A stretch of DNA of 64,000 nucleotides from Prostheceraeus crozeri. Taxonomy: Eukaryota; Platyhelminthes; Polycladida; Euryleptidae. The translations under genes were made by a program, and so were the position numbers. Below, one piece after another: positions 1-12,469 of the stretch. The notes beneath the pieces were generated by a model. The model searched no databases. It was not told where the DNA came from and saw only the letters and a program-made list of their open reading frames with translations. The stretch covers positions 33,527 through 97,526 of the forward strand of contig CAJQUW010005557.1 in assembly GCA_907163375.1 (NCBI GenBank). The letters are read 5' to 3'. How positions within the stretch are numbered: position 1 is the stretch's first letter; each line of letters opens with the position of its first letter.

Positions 1-1683
1 CTTGGCGCGTCTTTTAGAGACTTGATTCGGTTTGTATCCGCGGAGATGCCGTCGCCGTCCAGTATATACCCGAGGTATTTTAACTTCTTGACTGAGAATT
101 CGGACTTGTTTGCATTGATTCGAACGTTGAAACTTTTCAATGCTTGCAGTAGCGAGTGCAGTCGTTGATCGTGTTCTTCTTTATTGCTGCCCGACACTAT
201 AGGATCGTCTTGGTAAGCTCGTACACCCTCCAATCCGTTGATCACCATGTCCATAACCCTTTGAAATATGCCTGGAGAGACATTGAAGCCGAAAGGTAAG
301 TTCTGTTATTGGAACAGGCCCCATGGTGTTATATTAATGGTGGTCAATTCCTTGGCCTTTTGATCCAGCGGAATCTGGAGAAATGCGTGCGTGTGGTCGA
401 TCTTCGAGAATAGCTTGCCTGCGAGGCCATTAAACATACAGTGTATCATCCACAGGTGGCGTTGTTGTTGCAGTTTGCCGTAGTTGCTTATTGACGGTCA
501 CGCGATAATCGTCGCAAATCCTGGGTTGTCCATTTGGTTTAATTGGGGTCACAATCAGAGTAGCCCAGGCAGATGATTCAACCGGCTTAAGGATGCCATC
601 AGTAACCATTTGCTTCAAATTATATTGAACTGGACCGCGAAGACCATACGACAATGGTCGAGATCGGTAAAACTTTGGCTCGCCGACGAATTCCAGTGTT
701 ATAGGCTGAATCCACCAGTATGGCTACTGCACTGTTGTATGAGGTCTCGGATTGTTGAGGAAAACGGAATGATGGGGCTGATGGTTGAATTGAGGACGAA
801 TTGCATTTTCAATGTACGTAGACCATCAACTCCTAGTACCTTTGGACCTTCTCGTGTAATAAACATAGGCAGTTGAACCGAACCGTTACTTGTCTTGACT
901 TGTGCCGTAATCTTTCCTATGACTGGTATTCGATGACCAGAAACCCCGGTGATTGACGTTGAGGTTTGTAGTAGTGGAGCCTGTAGTTCGACACGCTTCA
1001 GCTCAGTCGTTGGCATGAAAGTCACGGGACTACCGGTGTCAATAATAAATTTAGTTGATTGATCGTTGAAGAAGGAAACTGAATGATAGAGATGACCATT
1101 GGATTCGAGAGTGAAGGCGAAGATCTCCGGTGGATCCAGCTCTGAGTCTGAGGGATGGTTGGCAGTAGCGACAGCCTTGACGGTAGAGTTGACCGGTTTG
1201 GAGCGGCAGACTTTGGCTATGTGGCCTATTTTGCGACATGAATGGCATTCGGCTTTCTTGAATTTACAGTCAGAACGTATGATTGCCACCGCAGGAATCG
1301 CATTTGCCGGATATGCGAGGTTGTTGGGCCTTTTGCCTATGATTGGAAACATGTTGATTAGCTGTTGAAGGAGACTGGTAGGATGGCTTATGTGGCTTGA
1401 AACCCTTGTTTCTATTTGGCGGTTTGTGGTGATGTCGATTTGCAACCAAAACATCCGAGCTGGCTTTTGGCATCACCTGGTTGACTGCGTCCCAGTCCTC
1501 CAAGATAGCTTTCGCTAGCTTAAAATCCAACTTGGCTTCTTTCAAGAATTTTTGCTTTAACTCCGGATCCCGGATACCGATTACGAGTCGATCCCCCATT
1601 TCTTTCTTCTGGTCCCTAATGTTCCTTAGGTTCCTTAAGTCCCTAGGTCCCTGAAGTTTATTAACCCCTAAGGTCCTTTGCAA
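1..1683 (-). pseudogene. gypsy gag-protease-RT region (fossil)
   Basis: Minus-strand translation shows a basic gag C-terminus followed by a CCHC knuckle (CHSCRKIGHIAKVC, near 1205-1245). Next comes an aspartic protease with the IIDTGSPVTF active-site signature (near 1035), then a reverse transcriptase with SSAWATLIVTPIKPNGQPRI (near 520) and a YQDD-type active site (near 205). The RT continues out of the window. This is the standard Ty3/gypsy domain set. The region is not open throughout and is best treated as a broken copy. Confidence 0.85.
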
Positions 1684-2104
1684 GTGCTCCGTGCAACCTC
1701 AGGTTAGTAGGAGACCTATGACTTACAGCTGAACCTTAAAGCCCTACAGCCTTAAGCTCGTTAATAAGGGCCTTAAGAGTGATGTCTAGAGTAAAGAACC
1801 TAAACCTCGCTACACCTATGTGTTTTTGAATGTAAGTGTGTGCGGGGTCAGATGGACTCAGGATGGTGGTTGAGTGAACAAGTTAGCAACTAGCCGTTCC
1901 GTAGTACTGAAGGGGAATGAAGAGAGATAGCGGGTTTGGTCGGAAAGTAGGAGTGCGTGTTTAGCTTTAGTTTGTTGAAGGCTCGTAGAAACGCGACAGC
2001 AGTAGTAGGGTCGCACCATTAACCAGTAGCAGCAGTAGGATGCAGTAGAGCGACAGTAGAATAAGTCGCAGTAGCCAGGAACCGATCCTGCTCATGACGC
2101 CAAT

Positions 2105-2589
2105 TGTAGTAGTCCGTTTTTTAATCCAATCAAAACAACTAGGTATTCCAATTGATGATTTATTGAATGAAGTGGTGGGTTTATATAGCAAAATGTGAGG
2201 TCTCATTATAGTCAACTCTAAAGCGCTCACTTTAGGTTATTTAAAGCACAAAATCCAATTACCAATATTTTGCGGCAGAAACACTTTAATGTAGAAAATA
2301 AAGTCACACACAAATAATTAGTGGTAAACCTTGATAACCACTGCGCAGCTGATTTCTTGCGTGAAGTTCGAATTTAGTTTCGATTTGAAACGTGGATGAA
2401 TTGGTAAGCGCCTGTTACAATTTTCCAGTTCTGTCAATAGCAGAAAAATCACAATGTACACATTCTCAGGCGTGTTCACTAAAAGTGATGACCGCTTTAG
2501 TCTACAAGCTTGAATAAGATGCGTCGTGACAATGTAGACACTTGTTTTGACGCTGATCGGTAAACTTTGGTATTGTTTTTCAAAGGTTT
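2105..2589 (-). repeat. gypsy 5' LTR (right boundary approximate)
   Basis: On the minus strand the sequence just downstream of position 2105 reads TTGGCGTCATGAGCAGGAT, which looks like a primer-binding region next to the LTR end. Inside the presumed LTR the minus strand carries a TATATAA box (about 2178-2185) and, about 20 bp further, an AATAAA polyadenylation signal (about 2159-2164), as expected of an LTR with a short R region. The far boundary is set only by the start of the BEL LTR and may be wrong, because no second copy lies in the window. Confidence 0.55.
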
Positions 2590-3364
2590 TGTTAAAACGC
2601 GTCGTTAAAACTCATTCTTTCGGTATTTCATGGACTTGTATTCAGTAATTATACACCAAGTAAAGGATGGCCTTAGGGAGACGGTTTCTAAAAATGACGT
2701 AAATGGGGACTGAAACATGCATTATTACTGACAATTCACAAAACTCACCAACTTAGTTTGACATTTCACCATGCATAGAATTATTTGCTTTGTAGACTAA
2801 CTATAGGTAGGAAAATTTAAACTTGGGATATACATGGACATCTATAATGAGATAAATGTCATAGATGTCATAGACATGTACATTGTACATAGCACAATCA
2901 TAGTACACTGATCAACTTAACGCCAAGAATTCTATGGTGACCATAAACATAAAAGTCAAGAGGAGAACGATTGGAACTTATAAAATAGGATGATCCCTAA
3001 AAACTTTACAATTTTAATGAAAGCGTCAAGATCAGGACTCAAAGTCTGGCCAATATACATGTATAAGCGATGCAAACATTATTAAAGTCCTTCAAAAGTT
3101 GCTTATCAGGAACCAGTTCAATACAGCATCTCGACTCACACATCACTTGAAGGCACTAGGTGACATGCCACGCTCAATCACGCGTAATTACACATGACCC
3201 CAAACATCCGTGCCTATGCGGGATATTGCTTCAATATCTGTTATATAAGTTAGTATAGTTGGCAGTCCTGTTATATAGACTTTGCGTCTCATGTGTCTGC
3301 ATGCATCAGAGGATAAACAATGTGATAGAAACTAAATTTCATGCCCAGGGAAGACAGAAAATGC
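2590..3364 (-). repeat. BEL 3' LTR
   Basis: From about 2590 this segment matches 63579-64000 almost base for base, with two substitutions and one single-base difference at the very start. Both copies begin TGT on the plus strand. The match continues to the window end, so the true right boundary is unknown; the end given here is simply the limit of the integrase reading frame. Nothing else was seen in this stretch. Confidence 0.8.
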
Positions 3365-3961
3365 TTAGCGGTTTATCCGTGGTATGTTTTTTATTTCAAG
3401 TGTATGACAAATTTCTATATGAACTGCACGACTTACAAGACATGTGAAAATGACTCCATATCGTTTCAATTTTGTTCTCTTTTGAATCACTTGGAAAGCA
3501 CCGAAACAATCAACACCTACGTTAGTGAAAGGGGGATGATCACCTTGAAGACTATGACTTGGAAAATCCGACATCATTGGGAATATTGGTTTTCCATGAC
3601 GCCTTCGACTGTGTAGACAATTTTTGATCACACTGAGACAGTTCTGCCTAACACAAAGTATCCAGAATTTTTGTCTTATATCATTCATCGTAGCTTCTCG
3701 ACTCATGCAACCCAGTTTTAGATGAGTATATCGGACAATCAATTCGCAAACGTAGTGTTTCTTTGGCAACAATGTCGGATGTTTTTTATCCCAAGATATT
3801 AAAGTTCTCGACCTTCTCCCGCCAACACGAAGTATACCGTAATTGTCGATGAATGGATTCAGTTTGTAAATTGGACTATTCTTAGGTAAGTTTCTTTTCA
3901 ATGCAATCGAACTCTTCTGCAAAATATGTACGTTGAACGTGCATGATGATCGCCAATTCAT
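3365..3961 (-). pseudogene. BEL integrase region (fossil)
   Basis: The minus-strand translation contains the BEL/Pao integrase landmarks GILRVGGRRSR and HPTLLPKKHYVCELIVRYTH (zinc-binding region), IRQKFWIL, then PPFTNVGVDCFGAF with the first catalytic Asp and GVIFTCLVSRAVHIE. Only part of the family's usual integrase length is present before the LTR. It lies directly downstream of the RT/RNase H region of the same element. Confidence 0.85.
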
Positions 3962-4037
3962 TAACTCTTAAATCATCTAACGATAAAGAATTTTCAAGTT
4001 TTGTTTTCGTCTTTAAACACTCTTTAATTTTCAGGAA

Positions 4038-5615
4038 TCATGCTACTTTCCTTTTCAATCTGTACCAATCAGAGGCGGACGAGAGCAACTTTTCTATCGA
4101 AGTCGTAAATTCTGCTACTTTAGTCTGACAAACATGGACTTCTTGCGCTCTTTTGATTTCATCATCGTCGTCATCAAGCTCATACTCACAAATATTTTTC
4201 GGCCACTTGATTTGAGATTTTCGAAGAAATTCAGGACCGTTGCGCCATGTCATGTTGCTGATAAAATCCTTTATCTTGACACCTCGACTTGCCTGATCAG
4301 CAGGATTCAAATGAGTGGGAACAAAACGCCACTATGAAACGTTGGAGCGTTCGTGAATATACGAAACACGGTTAGCTACGAATCTATGAAAACGCGTTGT
4401 AGTGTTTTGAAGGTACTTCAGAACTGTAGTGCTGTCAGTCCAAAATGTAAAATCTTGAATTGTTATGTCCAGTTCTTTACTTAGCACACTTTTGATCGAA
4501 ACTGCTAATTTTGCAGCGGCTAGCTCAAGTCTAGGAATACTGATTTTCTTCATTGGAGCAAGACGAGACTTAGCGAAGATAATAGAGCAATGTGTGCGGT
4601 CATTGGAGTCAACAAATCTAGCATATGCAACAGCTCCATAGCCAATTTCGCTACCATCATAAAAGATATGAATTGAGCAATCTGAATCAATGAAATGATA
4701 AGGCTTGATGCATCGTGGAATATCGTATTCTGTAAGCTTTGGCAAATCTGAGACCCATTTCTTTATCGCAGTACTTTCATTTTCTGATATTTGTTCGTCC
4801 CATCCGAGATTCGAACGACATATTTCTTGAAATATTTGCTTTGCTGGTAACACAGCATGACCAACTGGGCCAAGTGGATCAAAAATGGAGAATATCAAGG
4901 AAAGAATTCCACGGCGTGTCTGACTAAGAACCTGTATATTGACCTTGAGACTCAATGTGTCTCTACGTAAGTTCCATCTTATTCCAAGAGCTTGATGGGT
5001 AGGTGCGTCATGATCAAGATCTAGGGAAAATGATTTGGGATCGACTATTCGATCATCTTCGGGGACAGAATCAATCACTATTTTTGAATTACTCATGAAT
5101 TTCGTTAATCGAAAACCACCAGAAGAACAGACATCTTTTACGCTGTGCAGAAGAGAAATCGCTTCTTCTTCATGGTCAACAGACTTCAACAGATCATCAA
5201 CGTAAAAATTTCTCAACGCAGTCTGAACAACTGATTCCTGCATGCGAACTCTTCCATCAAGGACAGATTGTCGCAGTGCAAAGTTCGCACAACTAGGGGA
5301 AGATATTGCGCCAAATACATGGACTGTAAGCCTGTATTCACATGGTTCGCGATCAAGATTACCATTTGGGTACCAGAAAAATCTCATGTAATCATACTGA
5401 GTTCTAGGAACTTTCACTTGGTAAAACATTTTTTCAATGTCTCCTGCGAAAGCTACGTTTCTCTGTCGAAACCGAAGTAAGATTCCTACAAGATTATTCG
5501 TCAAGTCTGGCCTCTGGAGCAATCTCGAGTTCAAAGAGACCCCGTCATGCTTCAGCGAACAATTGAAAACTACGCTGACTTTCTGCTTTTCTTTATGATA
5601 GACACCATGATGCAC
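4038..5615 (-). pseudogene. BEL reverse transcriptase / RNase H (fossil)
   Basis: The long minus-strand reading frame starts within the RT fingers ([17 protein letters not shown]), passes [15 protein letters not shown], and reaches the active site [11 protein letters not shown] (YVDD, near 5190). It continues into RNase H with [29 protein letters not shown] and [12 protein letters not shown]. The last part (4038-4310) carries the MNPADQASRG tether typical of BEL pol. This is the standard Pao family architecture; the region is not fully open. Confidence 0.9.
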
Positions 5616-5840
5616 TAAATACCATATATATGGTCAGTCAAGGATAATTCATCATCGGGAACCTTTTCCATGTAGCCAGCCTGCAACATACTTTCAAAAA
5701 ATGAGGAATGATCATTTTTGAAATTGGTATCTTTCAATAACCGATTTCTCATCGAGTGAAGTCGCCTTAATGCTTGCCTTCTGCTATCTGGAAACCTGCA
5801 ACTTTCATTACGAAACGGTAGTGGAACGATATAATGACCA

Positions 5841-7193
5841 TCATTGGAAAGTACTAGAAGAAACCCTTTCTTTCCACGTCTTATCTTCCACAGACAGCCC
5901 TACTTCGTCTAATTGAACGTCCTTGAACTCGAGAGAATACATATGATTTAATTTTTCTTCGATGTCTCTAAACTTTTCTACTTCAGTTCTGCAAACTTTC
6001 AAATTTCTTGGTGAGCCAGGCGAAAAAGGACCACTTAACCGACCGTTATCCGACCCGCTTAAAACCTCTAACGGTTTAAGAACTTCTGGAACATTCATTC
6101 CAATTAACAATCCAATGTCGGCCTCCACTTCAATAATTAGAACATCAACGAGATGTGGATACTTTTCGAGGTCACATTTCTTAACTAGATCATCGACGGA
6201 TATCGGCAGTTTGGGACGAGAGTACGTGACAGGAAGGGAAACAAATTCACTTTCACTAAGATCACTTATTTCCAAGCCGTTAACTACGCGGGTGAGGGTA
6301 GGGCTTTGAACTTTTTCTAATGTGGTCAGCTTTATTTCTTCTTGTTTGTCTTGGACTCCTAGAGTCTGCATTAAATCTTCGGATACAAAGCAGTCAGAGC
6401 TAAAATTGTTCAGAGCAGCGTAGGTAACTACTGACTGAGCACAACCTTCCAATTTGACTTTAACTGGAACGATCGCCAACGCAACTTCCTTTTCACCACC
6501 GGCCCCGGTATGAAGGTTTTTACTTTTAACCTCTCGCGACGACTTTTCCTTATCGAAAATAGTACCTGTTACGCTATGCTCCTTATTCATATGTAAACAT
6601 GTTGGATGCTTCCTATCACAAGTTCTACATGTCATCCGATTTCTGCAGAGTTTAGATTGGTGATATTTTCTGAGGCAACCGAAACACAGTGAATTGTTCC
6701 TAATAAAAGTATGTCTTTCACTAAGTGGTAAAGCTTCAAAAGAAATGCAGGCATCAAGAACATGGTCATGTGCGTTACAAAAAGGACATATGAAATTACG
6801 TGGTTCAAATCTAGAGGAAGGCATCTTTGCTTGAATGCTGCTACTAAATTTACTTTCGTCTCCATTTGTTGACAAGGAAAAAGATTTTCCATTCTTATTT
6901 TGGACCTTTTTAACAGAACTGGCTTCACTCTTACTAAAACTACGTCCACACTTTTCGGCGCCTTTCAAATCTCCATACACGGCCATATTTATCAATTTAG
7001 ATTGTCGTTCGACGAAATCTGAGAGATGTTTGAATGTGACATCGAATCCAGATTCTCCTATGTTGAGAACATTGCTTCTCCATCTTTCACGCATTTTATA
7101 TGGAAGCTTATGTATTATCATTTTGATTTCCTTCGGACTCTCTAATTGGTTAAGTGCACTCACGTTTTCCATGTAGTTCATACAGCTTTTCAA
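5841..7193 (-). pseudogene. BEL gag C-terminal half with zinc knuckles and protease (fossil)
   Basis: The frame begins with the gag segment IHKLPYKMRERWRSN and FKHLSDFVERQSKL. Cys/His clusters follow (CPFCNAHDHVLDAC; CFGCLRKYHQSKLC; CRTCDRKHPTCLHM, about 6600-6800), and then a DUF1758-type retropepsin region (VVTYAALNNFSSDCFVSEDL). This matches the BEL/Pao polyprotein order. The N-terminal half of gag lies 55 kb to the right at 62196-62918, on the far side of the Polinton nest. Confidence 0.85.
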
Positions 7194-7235
7194 AAATACG
7201 CTAAACTTTTCTAGTGCAAGGCCATCTTCATGCTA

Positions 7236-8364
7236 AGTAGTATTAGGTATGACATCCGGCGCGTAGCTTCGCTTCGCTTGCACCGGATGTCACACTTTGC
7301 GGGTTTTTTCAAAAATTTACATAGTCTATAAATTTCAAAAATTTAGGTAGACTCCAAATTTCACGTGGCCAAAAATTTAGGTAGTGACAAATTTTCAAAA
7401 AATCAAAATTTCAAAAATTTAGGTAATCTCCAAATTTCGAAAATTTAGGCAGTCGAAAAATATCACGTGGACGAAAATTTAGGTACTCTAAGAATTTCAC
7501 GTAGTCTCAATATACCAGAAGATTGTATTCAAAATATTTCTTTAAAAATGGAAACCTCAGAAATGGAAGAAACCTCGACGAGGGCGAAAATGGAAGAAAC
7601 CTTGAAAAAATATCCTTCGTTATCTCAATTAAAAACAAGTGAAATGGATCTCAATTATTATTAAGATTAGAGCATTATGATAAATTAAGAAGACGCAATT
7701 ATTACTTAGACATTCTTCGTTATTGTACTCTCAACATTATTTAAAGTACTAATTGTGTGAACTAGAAGATCATTGTAACTCATAAACACAAAATTATTCA
7801 ATGAACCCGTACACTGGCTGATGATTGAGGAGAGACAGAGATTGAAGAGAGGGAGATATTTATTGTTCTAGCGACGGAAAACATCTAACAGCTTTCCCCT
7901 AAAATTATCGTGGGATCTCTTGTCATTTCAATTTACGCATCGGTAATATTTTGACAGTTCAATTTACGCGTGCGTAAAATTTGGATAGTTCAATTTACCC
8001 CTACGTAAATTATTTTAAGAATCAGTTTTCAAAATCTGTTTTCAAAATCTGTTTTCAAAGTCAGTTTTAGAAATCCATTCACAAAACTCATTTAACGTTT
8101 TCTCTTTCCACATGAATAGGTTAAAGCACATACGGGTAGCAATAAAAGTACTTCCCATTGTGAAGTCATGAATAGGTTAAGCACTAAGAGTGCAGTGACA
8201 ATAAAAGCAAATGACAATAAAATTCTACTTCTAAATTTAGAACGCATAACCGCCGATATGCGCAATAGTAGTTATAGCAATTTTAAACCATCCCTTTAAC
8301 GATGAAACACATTAACGAATGAAGTTTATGAAGAAAATGCAAATCTGTAAAACAATGTAGATTA
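7236..8364 (+). repeat. Polinton A left TIR
   Basis: Inverted copy of 61022-62195. From the end inward it holds the AGT start, a palindrome able to form a hairpin (TGACATCCGG ... CCGGATGTCA, about 7249-7294) whose loop contains GCTTCGCTTCGC, and repeated AAAATTTAGGTA and CACGTG words (7330-7500). Inside is a captured fragment resembling the start of the element's own membrane-protein gene (7500-7664). The innermost 650 bp has three spaced AAATTTACG-like words (about 7930-8010) and no convincing gene. Confidence 0.9.
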
Positions 8365-8395
8365 ATGAACAATGTAAGCAATGTAAACAATGTAG

Positions 8396-8840
8396 ATGTT
8401 CCTCAAACAATACGGTGAACAAACAACTACAAATTTTGATCTAAAGAAAATCGCAAATCAATTGGGAATAGAGAATTTTCACGTATTGATGAGAGACGAA
8501 TTACAATTCCTAAGAAATAAGCCAACTGTAAATTTTGTAACAAATCTTCACACATCCGATCAAAAAGGAGTACATTGGTCAGCGGGACAAAGAAATAAAA
8601 ATGGAGATAATTATTATTTTGACCGCCCAGAGGCTCAGAACTATTGGTTCGACTCTTATGGATTGCCTCCAACAAATGAAGTCAAAGAAATTCTTGGAAA
8701 TGGAACATACAATACTTTTAAAATTCAAAAACCAGGAACAACTTACTGTGGTTAATTATGTTTATATGTTTTGTATAAATTACAAAAAGGAGTACTATTT
8801 CTAGATATTATGTTAGAATTGAATAAGGGAATTTAATTCC
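8396..8840 (+). pseudogene. adenain-type cysteine protease (Polinton A, fossil)
   Basis: Carries the adenovirus-type maturation protease landmarks QTTTNFDL, FHVLMRDELQFL, KGVHWSAG (catalytic His) and FDSYGLPP, then TYCG before the catalytic Cys region. Unlike the B and C copies it lacks a short in-frame insert after NKPT, so it represents the empty site for that insert (see findings). The gene points away from the TIR, convergent with the integrase. The copy is broken. Confidence 0.8.
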
Positions 8841-8862
8841 CGAAAAACGTTGGTTCGAATGG

Positions 8863-10139
8863 CTAAAGCTCACTTATTTGTAATTCGTTTTCATAAAATC
8901 TGCCAGCGATTTCCTGATCATCTAAATCTTTGATTTCATAAGTAATCGGATAAGTTTGATTTATTTTAGAAACTTCAAATAATTCTTTAGTCCAATATCC
9001 AACAAAACCTTTCTCGAATTTATTTTTATACTTAAATATCCTTACTCTATCTCCAATCTTCAATTTCGGCTTACGTTTCTGTAAATTCGGATTACTCTCA
9101 TTCGAATAATTATTTTCGAATATTTTCTTTCGTATCAAATCAGGATCGTCAGAAGCATTCTTTGGAGTTTTTTCAATACCCGAATGAACTTTATTATTGT
9201 ACTGATCTACAATTCCTGGTAATATTTTTAACCATATCTGATTACCTTTTTCTGTAAATTTCTTGAATATTTTATTTTTTAAAGTTCTATTGAACCTCTC
9301 TATATCTACAGCCTTTCCTGCATTTTCATTTGAATAAACAATTTCAAATAGTGGCTGAACATTTCTGTTATAAAACTCCGATCCTTTATCAACGAATAGC
9401 TTCTTTGGTGTTCCATTACTTTCTTTAAAGATTTCTTCAAACGCATATTTAACTGACAGACCACTTATGTTTTTTAAAGGCTTTGCCCAAGCGTATCGTG
9501 TATATAAATCTATAACGGTCAATGCGTATTTATAATCTTTTTCATTCGGCATATGAATAAGATCAGCACTCCAAATATCATCTTTATTAAATACTTTTAC
9601 TTTCAATAGATATTTAGGCCTTCTATATTCCTTGTGAATTTCAGACGCGTAGGTTTCAGAGTTATGAGTTTTGTCTAAACCCTGACCGAATAATATTTTA
9701 GCTTGTAAAGCTTTCTTAACAAACATTCTTTCAATTCTTTCTCTAAATGTAGGATTTTGAATACTATCTAACTCCTGAATCATTTTCTTATCAGCTTCAT
9801 GTCGAGAACTTAGGTCATGATTTCGATAAGCTAAATCATGTCTATAAGCTGCTGCATCAACTTTGTTTATTGGTACTTCAACTGGTTTTGGATTATTATT
9901 CTCATCTAGTCTTACATCTAATCGAGTTCCTGGACCAGTATATGAATGACCAGGAAGATGTTTTCTTTTGAATATTTACTCCAAATAAATCCAGGAACGT
10001 TTTCTAATTCTAATGTTTTTTGTATGTCACCTCCGCTATGCTGACAATTTGAGGTTTTATGTACTTTTAAGAGATAATTCAATAAATCTAAATTAGAAAT
10101 TTTTAATTTAATTAAATTTTCGGAATTTGTAGAATACAT
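8863..10139 (-). pseudogene. PLA2-like / DDE integrase (Polinton A, fossil)
   Basis: Minus-strand counterpart of the open 449-aa gene at 58025-59374 in B. It keeps the DDE landmarks WSADLIHMP, LFVDKGSEFYNRNVQ and VDIERFNRTLK and the basic C-terminal GDRVRIFKYKNKFEKGFVGYW region, with the PLA2-like segment nearer its start. It lacks several small inserts that B and C carry between the PLA2-like and catalytic parts. The copy is broken. Confidence 0.85.
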
Positions 10140-10256
10140 TTTTAAAGATAAAATAAAATGAATGTTTTACCTAATCGGACCAAAGGTCCTCAGGTTACTA
10201 ACCTATCGAACCTTTTTCAGAGGCTTTAGCCGGTTGGACGAAAGGCCCTGCGGTTA

Positions 10257-10739
10257 TTACCGAATCATACTAGGATTTAGATATATTCCAGAACCATCTT
10301 TTGTTTCTTTCATTTCAGTTAAGTCATCAACATTATGTAGAATGTTTTTGAGAACTCTTTTTCCTTCATCAACTAAATTTAATTTACTAATAAAATTATC
10401 TACTATTCCTTCACCCCTAGCAACTTTCTCTAACTCTCTATTATGACGTTTTTGTTCTTCTAATGCTGCTTTCTCTGATTTATTTTTATTTACTGCTTGG
10501 ACAATACCAGCTGTCCCACCTGCAACACTTCCTGCTGCTGCTATACCTCCTATTATTATAGGAATTAATGGTAGAATTCCACCATTCTTTTCTTCTTGTA
10601 ATTTTATATTCTCTATCATTGGTTTACTTATGTAATATTTCTTTTTGTCAATAATAATAGTTTTTGGTGTATTTTTGTCAATGATGTTACGTAGTTTTAA
10701 TTCAACAGTTTTATTATTATTACTTTTCGCTTGCGACAT
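10257..10739 (-). CDS. pX-like core protein (Polinton A)
   Basis: An open frame of 160 aa, nearly the length of the B copy (161 aa). The centre has NGGILPLIPIIIGGIAAAG and SVAGGTAGIVQAVNK, the Gly/Ala-rich hydrophobic signature of adenovirus pX-like core proteins found in Polintons and adintoviruses. A Lys/Glu-rich helix follows. The start AAAAATGTCGCAAGCG matches the start context of the other genes. Probably a DNA-condensing or membrane-active virion protein (inference from the family). Confidence 0.7.
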   Translation of the reverse strand: MSQAKSNNNKTVELKLRNIIDKNTPKTIIIDKKKYYISKPMIENIKLQEEKNGGILPLIPIIIGGIAAAGSVAGGTAGIVQAVNKNKSEKAALEEQKRHNRELEKVARGEGIVDNFISKLNLVDEGKRVLKNILHNVDDLTEMKETKDGSGIYLNPSMIR

Positions 10740-10740
10740 T

Positions 10741-10900
10741 TTTAATAAAAAAATTTTAAGTTATAAAAGAATTTTAATCTATTGTAGTTATGAAAAAATT
10801 TAAAGTAAAAATTTTTTTAATCTATTGTAGATATGAAAAAAATTTAAGTTAAGAACAAATTTTAACTTAAGAACAAATTTTAAGTTTCTAAAAAATTTTA
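10741..10900. repeat. MCP/pX intergenic tandem repeat (Polinton A)
   Basis: Repeats of a TTTTAATCTATTSTAG-type word separated by A/T runs lie between the MCP and pX-like genes, with a hairpin cluster at 10895-10985. The same spacer repeats are present at the equivalent place in C and B with different copy numbers. This may be promoter DNA for the pX-like gene. Confidence 0.6.
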
Positions 10901-10986
10901 ATTAACCTATCGACGAAGTCTTGGGTTTTAACCAATAGAACTTTTTTCAGAGGCTTTAGCCGATCGGACCAAAGGTCCTCAGGTTA

Positions 10987-12319
10987 CTAACCTATCCTAG
11001 CCATCTTTCCATTAAGAATTTCAATAGAAAATTTTACATCTTCTAGCAATAAACCATAAGCCATCAATGAAGTTATGGAATCTTTCTTTTCAATATTAAT
11101 TTTTACATCACAACCAGTCTTGATAATATCTTCAGATTGTGCACTTATATCGAAAAAGAAAATTGGATATAAATGTCTCCAATCTCCAGGAGTTAATTGT
11201 GGTTCAACTGCAAATTCTATACAAAGATTTCGATAAGAATCATATCCTTCCATAAATTGATTATTGGTATCATCGAATCTTAATGGATCAATTAGATATC
11301 GGGTTTGATTTAATGAAACTTGTAAACTTCGAATTGTATTAATATGAAAAAGATTGTTGTTCTTATCAAAACTTGGAGAATCATTTCTTTGAAATGTTAG
11401 TAATAAATATCTTGGAGTATTCGAAGTTCTAGTAAAATGCCAGTTAAATCTTTGTTCGGAAAAAGTTACAGAAGTAACAGTTCGCTTTAGAAAATTTACT
11501 GGAATTGGTTTGTTAGTATTTAATCTTTTTGCAATAGCTGTTTCAACCTCTAAACTAGGAGTAATATGTTTTATCCACCATTCAAGTCCATCAATTTTTA
11601 AATATGCTATTTTCCAGTCTTACCAAAAAAGAGTAATTCATTATTTGCTGTCCGATGAATTATTAATTTAAATTTTAATTGACATGATATTTTATCATAA
11701 TCTAAATATCCGAATAATGGAGACAATGACCAATTAACTGTCTGTTTACTTTTCTTGTTAAACTCACGTCTTTCTTTACATGCACTATTGTTTGTTTTAT
11801 TTAAATGATTTGCAATATTTTCTACACCTTTCGCAATTCCTGCGGCATCTGTTCCAGCGTGAGTTAAATCATCAACAATTATACCATCATTAGTATCAGG
11901 AAACCAACCTTCGATTTCATACTTTCTATTATTTTCACCAATTGTTACAAATCTAAGCATTGTATCAATTACACCTGGAGAATCACTTATTGTTTCTATA
12001 TTTTGAGTTGCAACATCTAAACGCATTTGTGTAAATAATCTAGGAAAAAATTGTTCTCTAATGCAATATTATCGCTATCTGGTAATGGTATGGTAAAATT
12101 GGCATCACTATATAAAGAATATTCACAGTGTAAAATGGAATCAGGTAAATATAAATAGCTTTGCTGATTATCAAATTCAAAAATTAAATCACCTCCAGTA
12201 TTCACTCTACTAGAAGATCCGGTATTCATAGCAATTCTTATATAGTCATTCTTTTTTTGATTGTAACTGACGAACGGAGGATCGTCTAATTTAAATTTAT
12301 TTTCGATAAGAGAAGACAT
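10987..12319 (-). pseudogene. major capsid protein (Polinton A, fossil)
   Basis: Counterpart of the open 444-aa MCP of B (55913-57247). It shares the start MSSLIENKFKLDDPPFVSYN, ISDSPGVIDTMLRF, WSLSPLFGYLDYDKISCQLK and the C-terminal QLTPGDWRHLYPIFFFDISA. At the amino-acid level it is visibly more diverged from B and C than the penton-like protein is. The copy is broken. Confidence 0.85.
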
Positions 12320-12469
12320 TTTTATAAAAAATAATTTGATTTTTACGTTTTTTCTCACACACAGAAAAAATTATACTAAAAAATTTTACTAAAACAATTA
12401 AACTAAAAAAAAATTTCTAAAAAAATTTACTAAAAAAATTTTACAAAAAAATTTTACTAAAATTTAATT

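Larger units (their letters stand above)
1..2589 (-). mobile_element. Ty3/gypsy LTR retroelement, 5' part (continues beyond the window)
   Basis: A minus-strand Ty3/gypsy element whose 3' part lies beyond the window start. Read on the minus strand the order is LTR, primer-binding region, gag with a zinc knuckle, aspartic protease and the first part of reverse transcriptase, which is the normal order for the family. The copy is broken in a few places. It is cut or abutted on its right by the LTR of a BEL/Pao element at about 2590. Whether the BEL copy landed inside this element's LTR or just beside it cannot be decided here. Confidence 0.85.

Noticed and set aside
2590-3364. Short plus-strand frames at 3259-3616 as host genes.
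   Set aside because: They lie in the BEL LTR and opposite the BEL integrase, with no domain or splice evidence.
6835-7176. Plus-strand frame of 113 codons.
   Set aside because: Antisense of BEL gag; no recognisable protein.
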